A stretch of 64,000 nt of DNA, taken from contig JALGAS010000005.1 in the NCBI GenBank assembly GCA_023078685.1, forward strand, positions 4,464,001-4,528,000, in the 5' to 3' direction. Under the pieces are notes generated by a model. It was not told the origin of the DNA. It saw nothing but the letters and a program-made list of their open reading frames with translations, and did no database searches. The position numbers and the translations under genes were made by a program. Below are positions 11,512 to 23,017 of the stretch, one piece after another. Positions within the stretch are counted from its first letter, which is position 1, and each line of letters opens with the position of its first letter. Source of the stretch: Neopestalotiopsis rosae (lineage: Eukaryota; Ascomycota; Sordariomycetes; Amphisphaeriales; Sporocadaceae).

Positions 11512-12537
11512 TTACATAACACTCGCACTCCAAGGCCGAGTGGCTTTAGCATAGACCAGACCATGCTCCTCCACAAACGCCAGCTGATTCTCCAGCATAA
11601 TCCGCCCCTCAACATCGCGGAGGTCCAGCACACCACGGTGCCGGCGCCCCATCTCGGGCTCCTCCCCGGGATGCGTACCACCATCCCAGCCGTAAATCTC
11701 ACAGCGGGCGCCCACGGCCACGGCGCACAGCATGCGGCGGCCCGGGCTCACGCGGGCGTACAGGTACCGCGCCACGGCCTCGCGCGCCGCCTGCCAGCCC
11801 GCGTTCGTGTCGGCCGCGCTGCTCCAGCACTGCACTAGAAAGATGCGAGGCTCGGCGCTGGCGACGGTGCCTGAGTTCATAGCGTCCATGCTTGGGTTCC
11901 GTCTTCTGTGGCCGAAATAGCCATTATTTCCTTCTGCCATAATCGTCGGGCCCGGCGACGGAGAAATGGATGATGACATGGATGACAAATGCTGATGATG
12001 GCCCAGCAGGAAAGATGGCGGCGCCACCCATCTGAGCTCTGATACGCACACGTCGTTATTGATGCCCGTTTCCGGGAAGCACACAATGTAGTCGCTCGGT
12101 GGAAACCAGCTGTATAAAATCAGATTCCATAGCGCCTGAACCGGCCCTTTGGTCCTCGAGCGGGCGGCTAGGTTCACCGTCGCGACAAATGCCTTGTTGA
12201 CCGGATTGAGGACCGCTCCGTCGCCATATTCGGAGTATGATTGCCGTAGAGCACTCTTCATGGGACTTGGGCTTGGGCTCGCGGTCACTAGCCTCTCTCG
12301 CGTGTTGCTCCGGGACCGGGACCGTGATCTGGACTTGGAGCCCGACACAGGAAATGGACTGGATGGTGCTGATGGCGTCGCGGGCAGCAAAAACGTTTCC
12401 GCCATTGGCCAATTATCCTCATCTCGTCGGGGCAGCTCGCAGTACGCAGGCCTTGACATGTCGCTACTGAAGCGGACTTCCTTGGCGCCCCGATTCACGG
12501 CTGGCGAGGGTGATGCATTGTTGCCGTTTCTATACAT
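11512..12537 (-). CDS. Hypothetical protein with Ser/Arg/Pro-rich N-terminus, 341 residues
   Basis: One uninterrupted frame from ATG at 12537. Residues 1-110 are low-complexity and include a run of Ser-Arg dipeptides near residue 70 and several Ser-Pro sites, so they are probably disordered and phosphorylated. From about residue 115 the protein is ordered: KAFVATVNLAARSRTKGPVQ, ALWNLILYSWFPPSDYIVCF, then after a variable Ser-rich loop RIFLVQCWSSAADTNAGWQA, ARYLYARVSPGRRMLCAVAV and GARCEIYGWDGG. High G+C at third codon positions in the second half supports coding. No catalytic motif, signal peptide or transmembrane helix is visible, and I recognise no family. The AVAVGARCEIYGWDG element is hydrophobic and could form a small beta-rich domain; this is inference. 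Confidence 0.7.
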   Translation of the reverse strand: MYRNGNNASPSPAVNRGAKEVRFSSDMSRPAYCELPRRDEDNWPMAETFLLPATPSAPSSPFPVSGSKSRSRSRSRSNTRERLVTASPSPSPMKSALRQSYSEYGDGAVLNPVNKAFVATVNLAARSRTKGPVQALWNLILYSWFPPSDYIVCFPETGINNDVCVSELRWVAPPSFLLGHHQHLSSMSSSISPSPGPTIMAEGNNGYFGHRRRNPSMDAMNSGTVASAEPRIFLVQCWSSAADTNAGWQAAREAVARYLYARVSPGRRMLCAVAVGARCEIYGWDGGTHPGEEPEMGRRHRGVLDLRDVEGRIMLENQLAFVEEHGLVYAKATRPWSASVM

Positions 12538-13432
12538 TTATGGTCTTCGTAACGGATATTTGTCTGACAAGGTAAACATCCAGTCGTGATCGATGTACAC
12601 AACGAGCCAGGAAACCGCCATTCAGCATTCCGTCAGGTGTAGTCATGCAACAGTAGCATCGGTCAATCCGCCACGAGCAATACAATTGGTCTTCTTGAAT
12701 CATCGGTCAGTGCTTTTTGGAAAAACAGGTGCCGTCCGTGAAGGAAGACGTATGTACTTGGGTTCTAGATTCAGGTCCGTGTCAGCCTTGACGTGAGGGT
12801 AGACTAACATCGTTGGCGCCATACACAGATCAAGATGCGCGGTTTCCATCGCCCTGTTCGAACCATCCAAAGCCGGGATCATCCATGATGCAACATCTAA
12901 AAAGCCGACTAGCGACAGCCGCTCAAGAACATTCTGGGGTTTGCTGAGGAGCTATTCTGTCCCCAGCGTCTCCATCAATGAAGTAGTTATACGAGATGCC
13001 TTGCCTTGCCTCTCTTTGAAACACGGGCAACGGAAGACTAGTCTTGCACCGCCCAGTAGCTGGATAAGTTATGGTAACCGGAGCTGCACGGTAGCAGGGC
13101 TTCTCGACAAGAAAACGCAAAGTGGACACGCCTGTGAGTCTGAGATTCTTGATTACGCGCGCCCATACACTCCCGTCCAGGAGCTCGTAGACGGACGCCG
13201 TTGTGATGTACCGTAGTATCTCAGACTACCTAACTCAATACACGGCACAATACATCTTGGTTGCCCTCGGACTAGTGCTTCGTGCTTCTATCTTGCACAT
13301 GATCGCGCTGCTTGGTAGACAATCAGAGCCCCCGACAATCATGTCATCTTTTTTCAACCTCTGTGCCGTAATGACTCCTGAATTCGCCAAACCATACTTG
13401 ATAACTCTTACAATCGCCTCTCCATTCATCCA
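12538..13432. other. Intergenic region
   Basis: This lies between the 5' end of the unknown gene and the 3' end of RTF1 (both -). Short frames are present but none has coding character. It should contain the promoter of the unknown gene next to 12538. Nothing else is seen. Confidence 0.5.
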
Positions 13433-15679
13433 CTAATCAATCTCCACATCGATATCGAGATCCAACGATCCGATAATGTCATCGTCCATAAGCGGGCGGT
13501 GGATTTGCGGGATACCCTTCTTGTCCGCACCCGTAGAATTTTGCTGTTGCAACTTGGCAATGTGGGGTGGAACAGCTCCCATTTTAGGTGTACCATTTGC
13601 TGGTGTCGAGGTGGCGCTCAACGGAGTGCTCTTGCGATCCGAAGTAGCCGGTGCATTCTCATCCCGCATGAACTTGGGCTGTGTGCGCAATCTTCGAGAC
13701 GTGTCTTCCACGACATCTTCTCCACGTGCAAGCTTGGCTTCCACCTCTCGTGCCTTTGCCTTTTCCTTGAGCTGAGCCTTTCGGACGGCTTCGGCATTGC
13801 GTCGTCGGTTCTCGATATTGAGTTGAGCCAGTCGGTCCTGCTGAGATACACCTGAAGATGCAGCAGGCTTTGCTGCCGTCAAACTCGTCTTCCATGCCAG
13901 GCGCGAGCCCTCCATTGAGTCGAGTTCCTCCTGAAGTTCAGAGGCTCGGGCATCATCACCACTTGCCTTGGCGTCCTCGAGCTGCTTGGCTATTCTTTCG
14001 CGATTCGACGGGTTAAATCTGTTTCGCAGTTCACGTTCGCGCTGCAGCTTCTGGTCCAGCTCTTGATCGGTCCAGGATCTGCTCCGCAGCTTGTTGATGT
14101 CTTCGGCCTTGGCCAACAAGTTGGGCCGCTTTGGGAAGTTAAGGCCCTCATGCTGAAGTGTGGCCTTATATCTGTTGAACTCAGACTAAAGTCGGTGTCA
14201 GTACGCGCAGCGGTAGTTGCAAAAGCGGTTGGTAGCCTTACCTCAGTGAAGGGACTATCGGAACAAGCAATAAAGGGCCATTCTCTTTCAGCCTTGCCAT
14301 GAGCAGCAACAGCGTATTGATCGGTCACAAATGTCTGTCCATTGGACTTCTCCATAGCATATGGCTTGCCAGTTGCGAATCCTGAGAAAAAAAAAGAGAC
14401 AAAATTAGTTTCCTGCGTGAACAAAGTCTGAAGACAGTGACTTACTCTTGATAACAGCCATACGATACTGATTGGGTCCATCTCTGTTTTGAGGGTCAGG
14501 GCCGATAGAAATGCGTGCAAAACAACCGGTAATGGCCTGCTCGAAACCAGGGAAGAAGCAAATTTGCGCAAAACGACTGCGACCGAGTCTCACGCGCTCA
14601 ATGTCCCTCAGATCGGCAAGAGGAATCTCCTTGACCTCGGGAGTGCGCGACCGTGAGCGTCTCTTGGAATGATCCCACTCAACATCACTATCAGCGTCCC
14701 TGTCGCGATCTGGACTATCAGAAGAGATCCGGGCAGACTTCTTGTTGCGCTCTCGGTCGTCAGCCAAGCGACGCTGGCGCTCGCTCTTCTCGGCTCTGGC
14801 GCGACGAAGGGACTCGATACCAGCGCTCGTCTCACCAACTCTGGATCCACCAATCTTGGTCCGTTGTCGTGAGGTCTTGCGCTGTGATTCCTCGGGTTCG
14901 GCATTGTCTGCTTTGCGCTTCTTGTTGTCGGCAGCGCTCACAAGCTGTCGGAGGAGGCGATTCTGACGCTGTCGCTCAATCTCTTGGGCACGTTCGGCTA
15001 GAATTGACTCGCGCTCAACCTCGCGCAGAGCCATTATCTCTGCCTTTTCCTTGGCGCTCTCAAACATGCCTTCGTATGGATACTTGTCGTCCTCGTCAGC
15101 GACAGCTCCGTTCGCGTTGGGAGCTGGCGAGCCAGCTTCAGAGTCGCTCTCATCCATCGGGACGGACTCTTGCGATGCCACCGATTCGGCATCAGAACTG
15201 TGATCGAGTGACATAGTTAGTAATGTATATTAATGATAGGCAGGAATGGCTGGTAGCTGTAGCGTGCGATCAAAGTAAATGGGTTTCATAAATGAAAGTG
15301 CAATAAATAGAGGTGCGCGCTCAACTTTGCGCCAGAGGGGACCACCAGCCGCGGGGCAACCAGAGGCAGGCAGCACCCAGAATTTGCGCAAATATTCGCC
15401 CTCAACGCAGGCGCGCGCGCGCAATGGCGCAGAAGGCGAAACCGCGCAGCTGTGGAAAGCCACCAGAAGAAATTCGACTTACGCTTCACCCTCTTCCTCA
15501 TCAGAGTCACCCTGCCTCCTCTTTTTGGTCTTCTTGGCTGATGAGCTCTTCGCTGCCTGTCTTCCCTCATCCTCTGAGTCGGAGCCTGCCTGGCTGATGT
15601 TCATTTCCTGTTCCGAGGCTTCATCCTCAGACTCATCACCACCAACGAGCTCCAGGAAGGCATCGTCTAAGTCGGCCAT
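13433..15679 (-). CDS. rtf1: RNA polymerase-associated protein RTF1 (Paf1 complex, Plus3 domain)
   Basis: Four exons (15679-15483, 15197-14446, 14381-14242, 14185-13433) give 613 residues. All donors are GTAAGT or GTAAGG; introns are 285, 64 and 56 nt. The acidic N-terminus MADLDDAFLELVGGDESEDE is the typical RTF1 start. A long charged region (residues about 100-240) leads to the Plus3 domain, which begins at IPLADLRDIERVRLGRSRFA and continues through CFARISIGPDPQNRDGPNQY and FATGKPYAMEKSNGQTFVTD. After it come a Glu/Arg/Lys coiled coil and a C-terminus ending in SLDLDIDVEID. RTF1 is the Paf1-complex subunit that binds Spt5 and promotes H2B ubiquitination during elongation. The first intron is unusually long for this genome and carries a (GC)6 run. 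Divergent from coq7. Confidence 0.93.
15411..15422. repeat. (GC)6 dinucleotide run inside RTF1 intron 1
   Basis: Six GC units are read directly, within the 285-nt first intron of rtf1. This run can form Z-DNA-like or hairpin structures; no function is shown. Confidence 0.8.
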
Positions 15680-16455
15680 TGTGCCTGATTGATCTCAATC
15701 CTTCTCGTGGTTTTAGGTTGCAGTCCAGTCGTATTATCCTGACAGGTCGATTGATTGACGTATAATCAGTATTTCGCTTATGGACGAAGTTGAACGGCTC
15801 TGGCCGCGATGCGAAAATGGCGGGTACGTATGAGTACCTGGTAGCTCAGGCCGGGAAGCTTTGCGAAAGTCAGAGAATTATTTTGAAAGGCAAAAATGCA
15901 GAAATCTCTGAAGATAGCCGCTTTGATTGTGCAGGTCAAATGCTTTTGTGCGGTGTAAAGGAGAAAGTTGCGCAGCGCCAAAGTTTCTTGGAATATGTGA
16001 ACCTACAGCTCAGCCTCATGTCGATGCATACGTCGGTTGCCCATTGGCGTCCTGGTTCCACTTTTTCCAATGCAGGGGGCCTCAACGGAGCGGCCCTCTG
16101 ATTATCCGTGTCCACCACCTAGAGCCCAGTACTTCGAGATTGTACCTAGCGGGGCCAGCTTGAGCGACGTGGGGCAGACGTCGGTACCTCGATACCTGCA
16201 CCCACCAATTCCACAGTGATCAGCGCATGGAGCTAAGATAATGAGTGAGCTTTTATCAGTCTATCGATAGCTACCCCCTGTCAATTATTCCATTAACATG
16301 CCGTCCATGGCCTCAGTGCATCATCGACAGTCCGTCCAATCCCGAATTTATGGGCTGATTGTACCTAGATCTCGAACAGGAAACACATCCCAATCTTCTG
16401 AATGCTGGACAATTGACACGAACCCGAACCAATAGTTGTACTCGAGCCTACAATC
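15680..16455. promoter_or_regulatory. Divergent promoter region rtf1 / coq7
   Basis: This 776-bp region sits between two housekeeping genes read in opposite directions, so it must hold both promoters. No TATA box stands out, as is usual for such genes. No ORF is supported. Confidence 0.5.
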
Positions 16456-17285
16456 ATGGCCGTTTCTTTTTCATCCCGAAGCCTCATGCGCATAATGCGC
16501 AAGCATGACCAACCGCCTATCCGCGATTTCCTCGCGCCAGCTCTGTTTGCGCCATCGCGGCGTTGCTTATCCTCGACGTCGAACCGAGGCACCGTGGCTA
16601 GCCAAGATGCGCCTTCAACGTCGAGTAGCCCGAAACCAAAACGAAAGGCCCTGACCAAGGAACAGCAAGACTTTCTATCATCAGCTGTACGTACGGGTCC
16701 GATGTCGGCCTAGCCGGGAGAACTCAAGTTATTGACCCTATTGCCATATAGCTCCGAGTCAATCAGGCCGGCGAGCTGGCCGCCACTCTCATCTACAAAG
16801 GCCAGACACCTCCGATCGTGAATGCGCACCCGCACCTGCGGCCGCTCATGGCGCACATGTACGAACAGGAGGAGGGCCACCTCAAGACGTTCAACGAGAT
16901 GATCGCCAAGCACCGCGTCCGGCCGACGGCCATGTACCCGGTGTGGAGCGTGCTGGCGACGGGTCTGGGCTGGGGCACGGCGGTCCTGGGCCGCGAGGCG
17001 GCCATGGCCTGCACCGAGGCCGTCGAGACCGAGATTGGCACCCACTACAACGAGCAGATCCGGACGCTGCTCGAAATGTTCTCCGAGTGGGAGGCCGAGG
17101 GATACGAGGTCGGCGACGAGCTGCAGCACCTCATCAAGACGCTGCGCCGCATCCGAGACGAGGAGCTCGAGCATCTGGACCATGCCGTCGAGCACGATGC
17201 CAAGAAGGCTGAGCCTCACTGGCTGTTGACCGGGGTTATTCGAGCTGGCTGCAGAGGCGCAATCTGGGTGAGCGAGAAGATATAA
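16456..17285 (+). CDS. coq7: 5-demethoxyubiquinone hydroxylase COQ7 (Cat5), mitochondrial
   Basis: Two exons (16456-16686 and 16752-17285, intron 65 nt with GTACGT donor) give 254 residues. The N-terminus is rich in Arg and Ser with no acid for the first 17 residues (MAVSFSSRSLMRIMRKH), a good mitochondrial targeting sequence. The catalytic domain begins at LRVNQAGELAATLIYKGQ and carries the diiron ligands of the COQ7 family: Glu in NQAGE, E-E-x-H in EQEEGH, Glu in EAVETE with ETEIGTH, and E-x-x-H in DEELEHLDH. COQ7 hydroxylates demethoxyubiquinol in the ubiquinone pathway on the matrix face of the inner membrane. Codons in exon 2 are strongly G/C-ending. The C-terminal IWVSEKI is typical of the family. 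Confidence 0.95.
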
Positions 17286-17638
17286 GTTTTTGTGTAAGTA
17301 GGTAAATGTATTAGTATGTACCAAGACCCAATCTGTTGTATAATACCAAGAATAATTACAACACTCAGAACTGATCATTAGGGAGCTCTCCCTGTCCTCT
17401 CCTCCCCCTCCAACCCACTGCGTTTGCTACTCGAGAATAATTCCGTCTCTGAAACAACCTGGAAGTGCTGCCTCCCCATCTGGCACGCGCGTCCAATGAC
17501 GTTTGCCCCTTAAGAAGAAATTCGTTTTGACTGCCACTTCTCTTCTTTCGCGGCCAGGCAGAAAGCAAACAGATAGATGTGCTTAATGGTCCTTTCATCA
17601 ACCAGCTACGAAAGTCGCCTCTCCCGGAAAATGAATCT

Positions 17639-17770
17639 GGTGATGTGGCTCAGTGGTAAAATCTGCTGTTTAGGAAACTGGCCAGGAAAAGCACAAAATC
17701 TGCAACAAATTTTCCGGGTGGTCCTCGCAATCCCAGGTGGTCTGCTTCTTTTTTGTCATTTTTTTTTATT
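17639..17770 (+). other. tRNA-like relic (Gly-type D arm)
   Basis: TGGCTCAGTGG at 17646-17656, continuing GTAAAATC, is close to the D-arm/A-box of eukaryotic tRNA-Gly (TGGTTCAGTGG followed by GTAGAAT). About 70 nt later CCGGGTGGTCCTCGCAATCCC looks like a damaged T arm, and T-runs follow near 17750-17768 as in Pol III terminators. The acceptor arms do not pair and the anticodon arm is interrupted, so this is not a working tRNA. It may be a tRNA pseudogene or a tRNA-derived SINE head. Confidence 0.3.
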
Positions 17771-18315
17771 TTTGTTAAAATAATTTTGATTTCGTCACGT
17801 CCATGACCCTCCTTTATCTATATTCAATGCTGTTGATAATCACGTAAATTACTAATTCTTATGCTATTGAGTCTAGCTGTTTAAAAGCCCAGATCGCATC
17901 GGTAGCGATGGCGGTTGGGTGATAAGAGGCTCGAAAGTGACCGAATTGGTCAGCATGTTTTTCCTGGCGAAGCATTCTGAGCAGCACAGACAACATTAGA
18001 TATCACAGGTGCCCTTCTTTTAATATTTGTAAGGTCGACGAGGTGTTGTTGGCAGTCGTAACAAGCACTTGATCTATATGACAAGCTTGCTGTTCATGGT
18101 ATCGACGATTCAACTTACTCATTCCAGTGAAACGCGCCAAAAGCCCGCGAGAGCGTCTCCAGAAACAACAAAATGTAGTTGATATGACATGTCAATGTTG
18201 TTACCAGTCTAGAAACGAAGAATGTCATGCTTTCAATAGTACTATTGGGCAAGTCTTGCAGTGATAACTGAAAAGAAACACTTCTTTCCAGCGTGGAAGG
18301 GGGGAAAAGGGGGAA

Positions 18316-18385
18316 ATCAGAGCTCGCAAGGTTTCGAACCCGCGACCTCAACACCTCTCTCCCTCCAGCCTCGTCGACATACAAT
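18316..18385 (-). other. B-box-like T-arm remnant
   Basis: Read on the minus strand, GGTTCGAAACC (18330-18340) matches a Pol III B box (GGTTCGANNCC), and a TTTT run lies downstream. The 5-bp T stem pairs only partly and no acceptor or D arm is found. Probably a tRNA fragment or chance match. Confidence 0.22.
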
Positions 18386-18570
18386 CTTCAGAATTTCGTA
18401 TCATGGTGAGTCATTTTGATGATATAAAAATGTTAGAAGTAATTAAAAAATAGCAAAAGTGTTCGCCCGCCTGACTGACGGACTACATCACCGCGGTCTT
18501 GATTTTTTTGTCTTCTTTTGGGACATATGCTGGCCAGCTTTGCTGCTGTTGGCTCTGCTCTTAACCGCTA

Positions 18571-18608
18571 CACCAGGGAACCCGATGTGCAATGGGTGTT
18601 CCCTGGTG
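18571..18608. repeat. 11-bp perfect inverted repeat
   Basis: CACCAGGGAAC at 18571-18581 is the reverse complement of GTTCCCTGGTG at 18598-18608, with a 16-nt loop. There is no T-run to make it a classical terminator. It could be a hairpin or a palindromic protein site. Confidence 0.5.
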
Positions 18609-19632
18609 GTTGAGATTGAACTGTTAGTTTGGGTATTTAAACCAAGGACAGAACAGAACGAACGAACGAAGAGGGAAATGCCTGCAGTCAGTGTTGCGAA
18701 CAAGCTTTGAGGTTATCGTGAGAGAAGGCCCGTGGTAGGTGGATTTGCATGTATGGTTGTACCTACTTGGCCACTGGAACGCACGCGGCCATTCTAGGCA
18801 GGACGTCTTCTTTGGATTGTGACTCAACTGCCCGCCACGTGCTCCTTGGAAGATCGGTGGCCACAGGTCAGTCCATTGCTTGTGTGAGCATTAGCTAGGA
18901 CATTCGACGTTGCTGACTGGGTATTGGGAGCATTGGCTCATTCGTCTTCTCCAGAATGAGAAAGTCTAAAGTTCCACTGGTAACCATCAGTGCCATACAG
19001 TCTCCTGTGCAAGCTCCCATCAAAGGACTACCAACTACGTATGACAAAGTAGTGTAGCCAACAACCACAATCACGTTGAAATATGTAACCTTCTGTGTTA
19101 GAAAGTCTCTGGTATAACAACTAGAAGGATTAGATATAGCTGGGACCCAATGGTGAATACCCTTCACTAATTGCCTGTCCCCGCCACCGCAGGTACTTTT
19201 TGAGTATTGGCCAACGTTAATTAAGGACAACAGACTAATCAACAGCAATAGGTACAAGCATAGCCCAAGTTATTTATGAACATTATTTAATTGGCATACT
19301 ATCATAAGTGACACCCTCGGGCCTAAGACCCGTCCAGGAGGATGTTGTGTGACACGACTAATCGGACTAGAGTGTAGCCCGACTATACAATCCAATGATG
19401 GTCATGTCTCGTCTTTCCTAAACGCCAGCGTCCATCCAGAATCCCTTTTATTGTTGCACATGTATTAATATAATTTCCCAACCTTTAATCAAGGCGTCGT
19501 ATCTTATCATCCACTGCATCATAACCTTCGTGACAGTAATTGTAGCCATGGCTCATACCCGTTGCAGTCATGCCACACGATGAGTGTATCCGCCTCAACT
19601 TGATTACAAGCTAGCTAGCATGCTCGAGCCAT

Positions 19633-20228
19633 CTAGACGCCAACCTGGGACATGCTAGGACCTCCTCTGCGCATGGAGGCGCCACTGCCGCGGAATGCCT
19701 TGAAGGCAAAGAAGAGTGTCGCAATGTAGCATGCGAACAAGAACCACATGAAGACATCGCTGGCCTGGAGCTCGCGGCACTGCTTCTGGTCGCCGTTGGT
19801 CGAGCCAAAGGCGATGTAGCTGCTTGGCTTTCCACTCTGCGGATTTTAAAAAGTTAGCGCAATAAACTTTTTACATTGGAGGAAAAACGACCAGATGAGA
19901 AGTAATCACTTACCAAATGAGAGCAGTTGACAGCTCCCAGCTTGGCGGCCAGCACAACGGCGCTGATGAAGGTGAAGAGCACAGCAAGACTGTCGAGGGC
20001 GAGGACGACAGCGGGAATGGCGATGGCGGTGACAAAGGAAGCAATCAGTCCGTAGAGGGCAGCGATCCACGAGAGAACGGCAACAAAAATGGTAAAGTTG
20101 ATGGCGGCCTTGCCGGAACCCGAGGTGCTGTGGTAGTTTGCGATGGCATTTCCAATGAGCGCAGTGATGAGCAGGGTCCAGAGGAGCTGGACTATGCGCA
20201 GTACATTGTTGAGAAAGGTGAACTCCAT
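19633..20228 (-). CDS. MARVEL-domain membrane protein, Nce102-like
   Basis: Two exons (20228-19914 and 19836-19633; 77-nt intron, GTAAGT donor, GCTAAC branch site) give 172 residues, the usual length of Nce102/Fhn1. Four hydrophobic helices are clear: residues about 8-28, 42-62, 68-95 and 128-150. The order of short loops, with NCSHL before and QKQCRELQASDVFMWFLFAC after the intron, matches the Nce102 pattern of a Cys pair flanking the last extracellular loop. Nce102 proteins sit in eisosome plasma-membrane domains and sense sphingolipids. The C-terminus is short and basic, ending in SMSQVGV. Alternative: another fungal MARVEL protein; the family call is firmer than the ortholog call. Confidence 0.78.
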
Positions 20229-23017
20229 TTTGTCTGGAGTTTCTGGGGTCTGAAGCTTGAGAAGTGTGGGACTTGTTGCGATTCAGCGATGCGACGAGAT
20301 CCGATCAGTGGAGTTGAGGTTTTCTGGTCTGTTCGTCTTTCGAGTGGTGTGGTAAAGCTTTGTTGATGTGCAAAGACTGCGGGAGAGCCTCGAGGAAGGA
20401 TATCCAAGAGAGCGATGGGCAGAAATATGCTTATTCGTCAGGGAGCAGGCAGTTTAATGTTGCTACGACAATGGAGACTTGAAAAATTCAACAGCCGTGG
20501 TTGGCGAACAAACTGGGCGCAATGGGATTTTGTATGGTTTCCCAGTCAATCGACGATTTTGGGGTCCCTTCTTAGCAGGATCGGCAGTGACGGCCAATAG
20601 CGGATCCCAATGACGTTGCGTGGCGCGGGCGCGTCGTTGCTGAGTGTGGGATGATGTGCGTCAGGGAAACTTTTGGAGTGGTAGGTAATAAGGGCCAGAT
20701 GCGACTCGACCTGAGACCCGTTGACTGGATTCGAGACTCGAAACAATTGCTAGAAAAGTAAGTATTCGAAGATATTGTATTGGAATTCCAGGTCTCGCCT
20801 TCTTTCTTCTTCCATTGACACAATCCTATTATAAAATAGACGGGCTGTACTACATGGCTACCTCTTATTCCTAGCCTCCATATCCAACCTCCTCATAAAC
20901 AAAAGAAATCACTGGGAGCTGTTGGGGAGCTTGAGGAGCTGTGCTTGCTGGCTGGCTGGCTTGCTGCAGCAGCTGTTAACTGGAGCCTAAAGGACCCTCT
21001 GATCCTCTAGCTAGACCCCTTCAAGCTCTTGAAGCGCCCGCGCGGTTGACTGGCTGGCCCGTGATGCTGTCATAACCTTTTAAGGTAGTGGGTTGCATCG
21101 CGAGCTAGGATCTTAGTGCATTGCAAGGGCGTCCACCAGGCGACGATGCGCGACAGCCAATCACTGAGCAGGGCGGTGCCAAATGAGCCAGACCCTGGAG
21201 CACTGGCCCTGTCCAGAACTTCGGCACTCAGACGCGCAAGCTCTTCCAAGCCTGCAAGCCGCAGCCGCCCAACAAAAGACAGTGCCTGTGAGTGCCTGTC
21301 TGTCCTCTATGAGACGCCTTATCTTAGACGCTAGGAATGCACTCCGAACCAGAAACATACGCCTGTGGTCCAATCGTTTACCTGTGGCTCAGGAGTCTGC
21401 AAACACGAAACAACTGAGCCACGAATACTCGAATTGCTTTTCTTCATACAATCGCTCACTGCATTGGTTTCGATGCAGCACAGCATACCATAGTAGCGCT
21501 TGCTGGCGGCAATTCAAACGCAGCTCTCGGACCAAGGCACATTCTTCGATAACTGTAAGCAGGCAAAGCAGGAAAGCTGGCCGACGGCCTCCAAGGCTAG
21601 AAGGCCTAGAGTCTTCAGCGGTCATGACCCCACTAGCGTATGATCCGTCTGCTCTCTTCGTCTCGGCAAGGGCTTTGCCCGCTCTCTAGTGCTCTACATA
21701 TGATCATAGAAGGGCCATGATATCACGACCTGCACATTCCTCACTTGTGAAAAGATCACAGACGCCCTAGAGATCCAAATCTCAGCCCTTCAGGTTTATG
21801 ATTAGTCATTCTTGCGGACTGTTCATGTCTCATCAGTCAAAGACATTGTCTCGCGTACCCCAGTGCGGCATGGAAGGGACGATCTCAGATGGATTGCATG
21901 CATCAGGGCATCAGGGCATTCAACCTTGAATAGGCTCACGGCACGTGGTAAAGAATCATTTCGATGTCATGGAAAGGCTACCACAAGTCATGGAATCAGA
22001 GTAAACTTGATTATTTCCTCCATGGCACGAATCATACATCAAACTCTATACCCCCAGATTGCGGGGAATATGGTATTTCCTGTTTCCAGTAATTTCGAGC
22101 CCCGCTGAGTTTCGTTCTATGGCGTCCCGATCAGGCCTATAGTAAATTGACCAGGACAAGCGGAATGGAAGCAGTCGTGCTCAGATTCTAACAAGACTTA
22201 GGCTGTACTAACAAGATGAGCTAACCAGATCCGCGGCCACTGTTCATATATACACAAGAGTATGCCACATTTACTTGTGCAACCATGCGTATTTGCAAGA
22301 TACTACATGACGCCATGCGACAGGAACTGTTGCCCTCAGGGAAGAAATGCGCAGAAGAAGAAAATGGAAGCGTTTCAAAATGAACATTGTCGGCGTCCAC
22401 AATTTTTCAGCTCTTTTGGAAGTTGATCATGTCGTGAATCGCCACGGAGTTGACCAACGCTCGTTGCGGAGAAACTTAACCGGTCTCTCGGTATCCTTGT
22501 GTTTGAACCAAGACACGTCTTGATAGGCATTCGAGAGCAATGCTGGGACAACTCAAATATGATTAACATCTGTCATATTTCATCAAAATAAATCAAATGA
22601 TCAGCTGGTTGGGAGTATGAATCCTCCATACCCCTCAAGATAAACAGAGCTCCGTATAAGCCTCTGTCCTTTAGGTATAAATCAGCTCCACCCAGAGTCC
22701 CCGTTCGAGCTTCGTGTGACAAGGTAATACGCGGATTTGGATGATACCTCGGGTTCCAGGCGGACAGTATATGATATGTCGACTCCAAAGGATTTGCCTC
22801 GCCCCATATAGAATTGCTTTACAAGCAAAAAGCAATGTTTGTAAAGAGCCACTGCGATGCCAGCCGGGATGCCCCACATTCAGCACGGGAGCATTATCCG
22901 GGTCGGAGGTAGTATAAGGAGCGCTAGATGGACTTATAACCATTCATGAATACAAAGACTCTCATGCGAACCCTTGACCATTTACAGGACACTCATCTGA
23001 ATTTCAAATCAACAAAA
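20229..23017. other. Intergenic region upstream of esterase
   Basis: About 2.8 kb. The left end is the promoter of the MARVEL gene. There are short low-complexity GCTGG/CTTGCTGG stretches near 20930-20980. Frames up to 168 codons (21183-21689, +) lack coding character and domains. The right end carries the esterase promoter. Confidence 0.5.
22913..22919 (+). promoter_or_regulatory. TATA-like box of the esterase gene
   Basis: TATAAGG lies 105 bp upstream of the ATG at 23018. The distance fits a fungal TATA box with a leader of about 60-70 nt. Confidence 0.45.

Larger units (their letters stand above)
17286..19632. other. Gene-free region with tRNA-like remnants
   Basis: About 2.3 kb between coq7 and the MARVEL gene. 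It holds a tRNA-like A-box sequence (near 17646), a B-box-like sequence on the other strand (18330), an 11-bp inverted repeat (18571-18608), and T-runs. I find no ORF with coding character. Confidence 0.5.

Noticed and set aside
14653..15216. 187-codon plus-strand frame across RTF1
   Set aside because: Shadow of rtf1 exon 2; the RTF1 reading has clear Plus3-domain motifs.
21183..21689. 168-codon frame on the plus strand upstream of the esterase
   Set aside because: No domain, no splice context, amino-acid composition as expected by chance (Ser/Arg/Ala-rich), and no partner exons.
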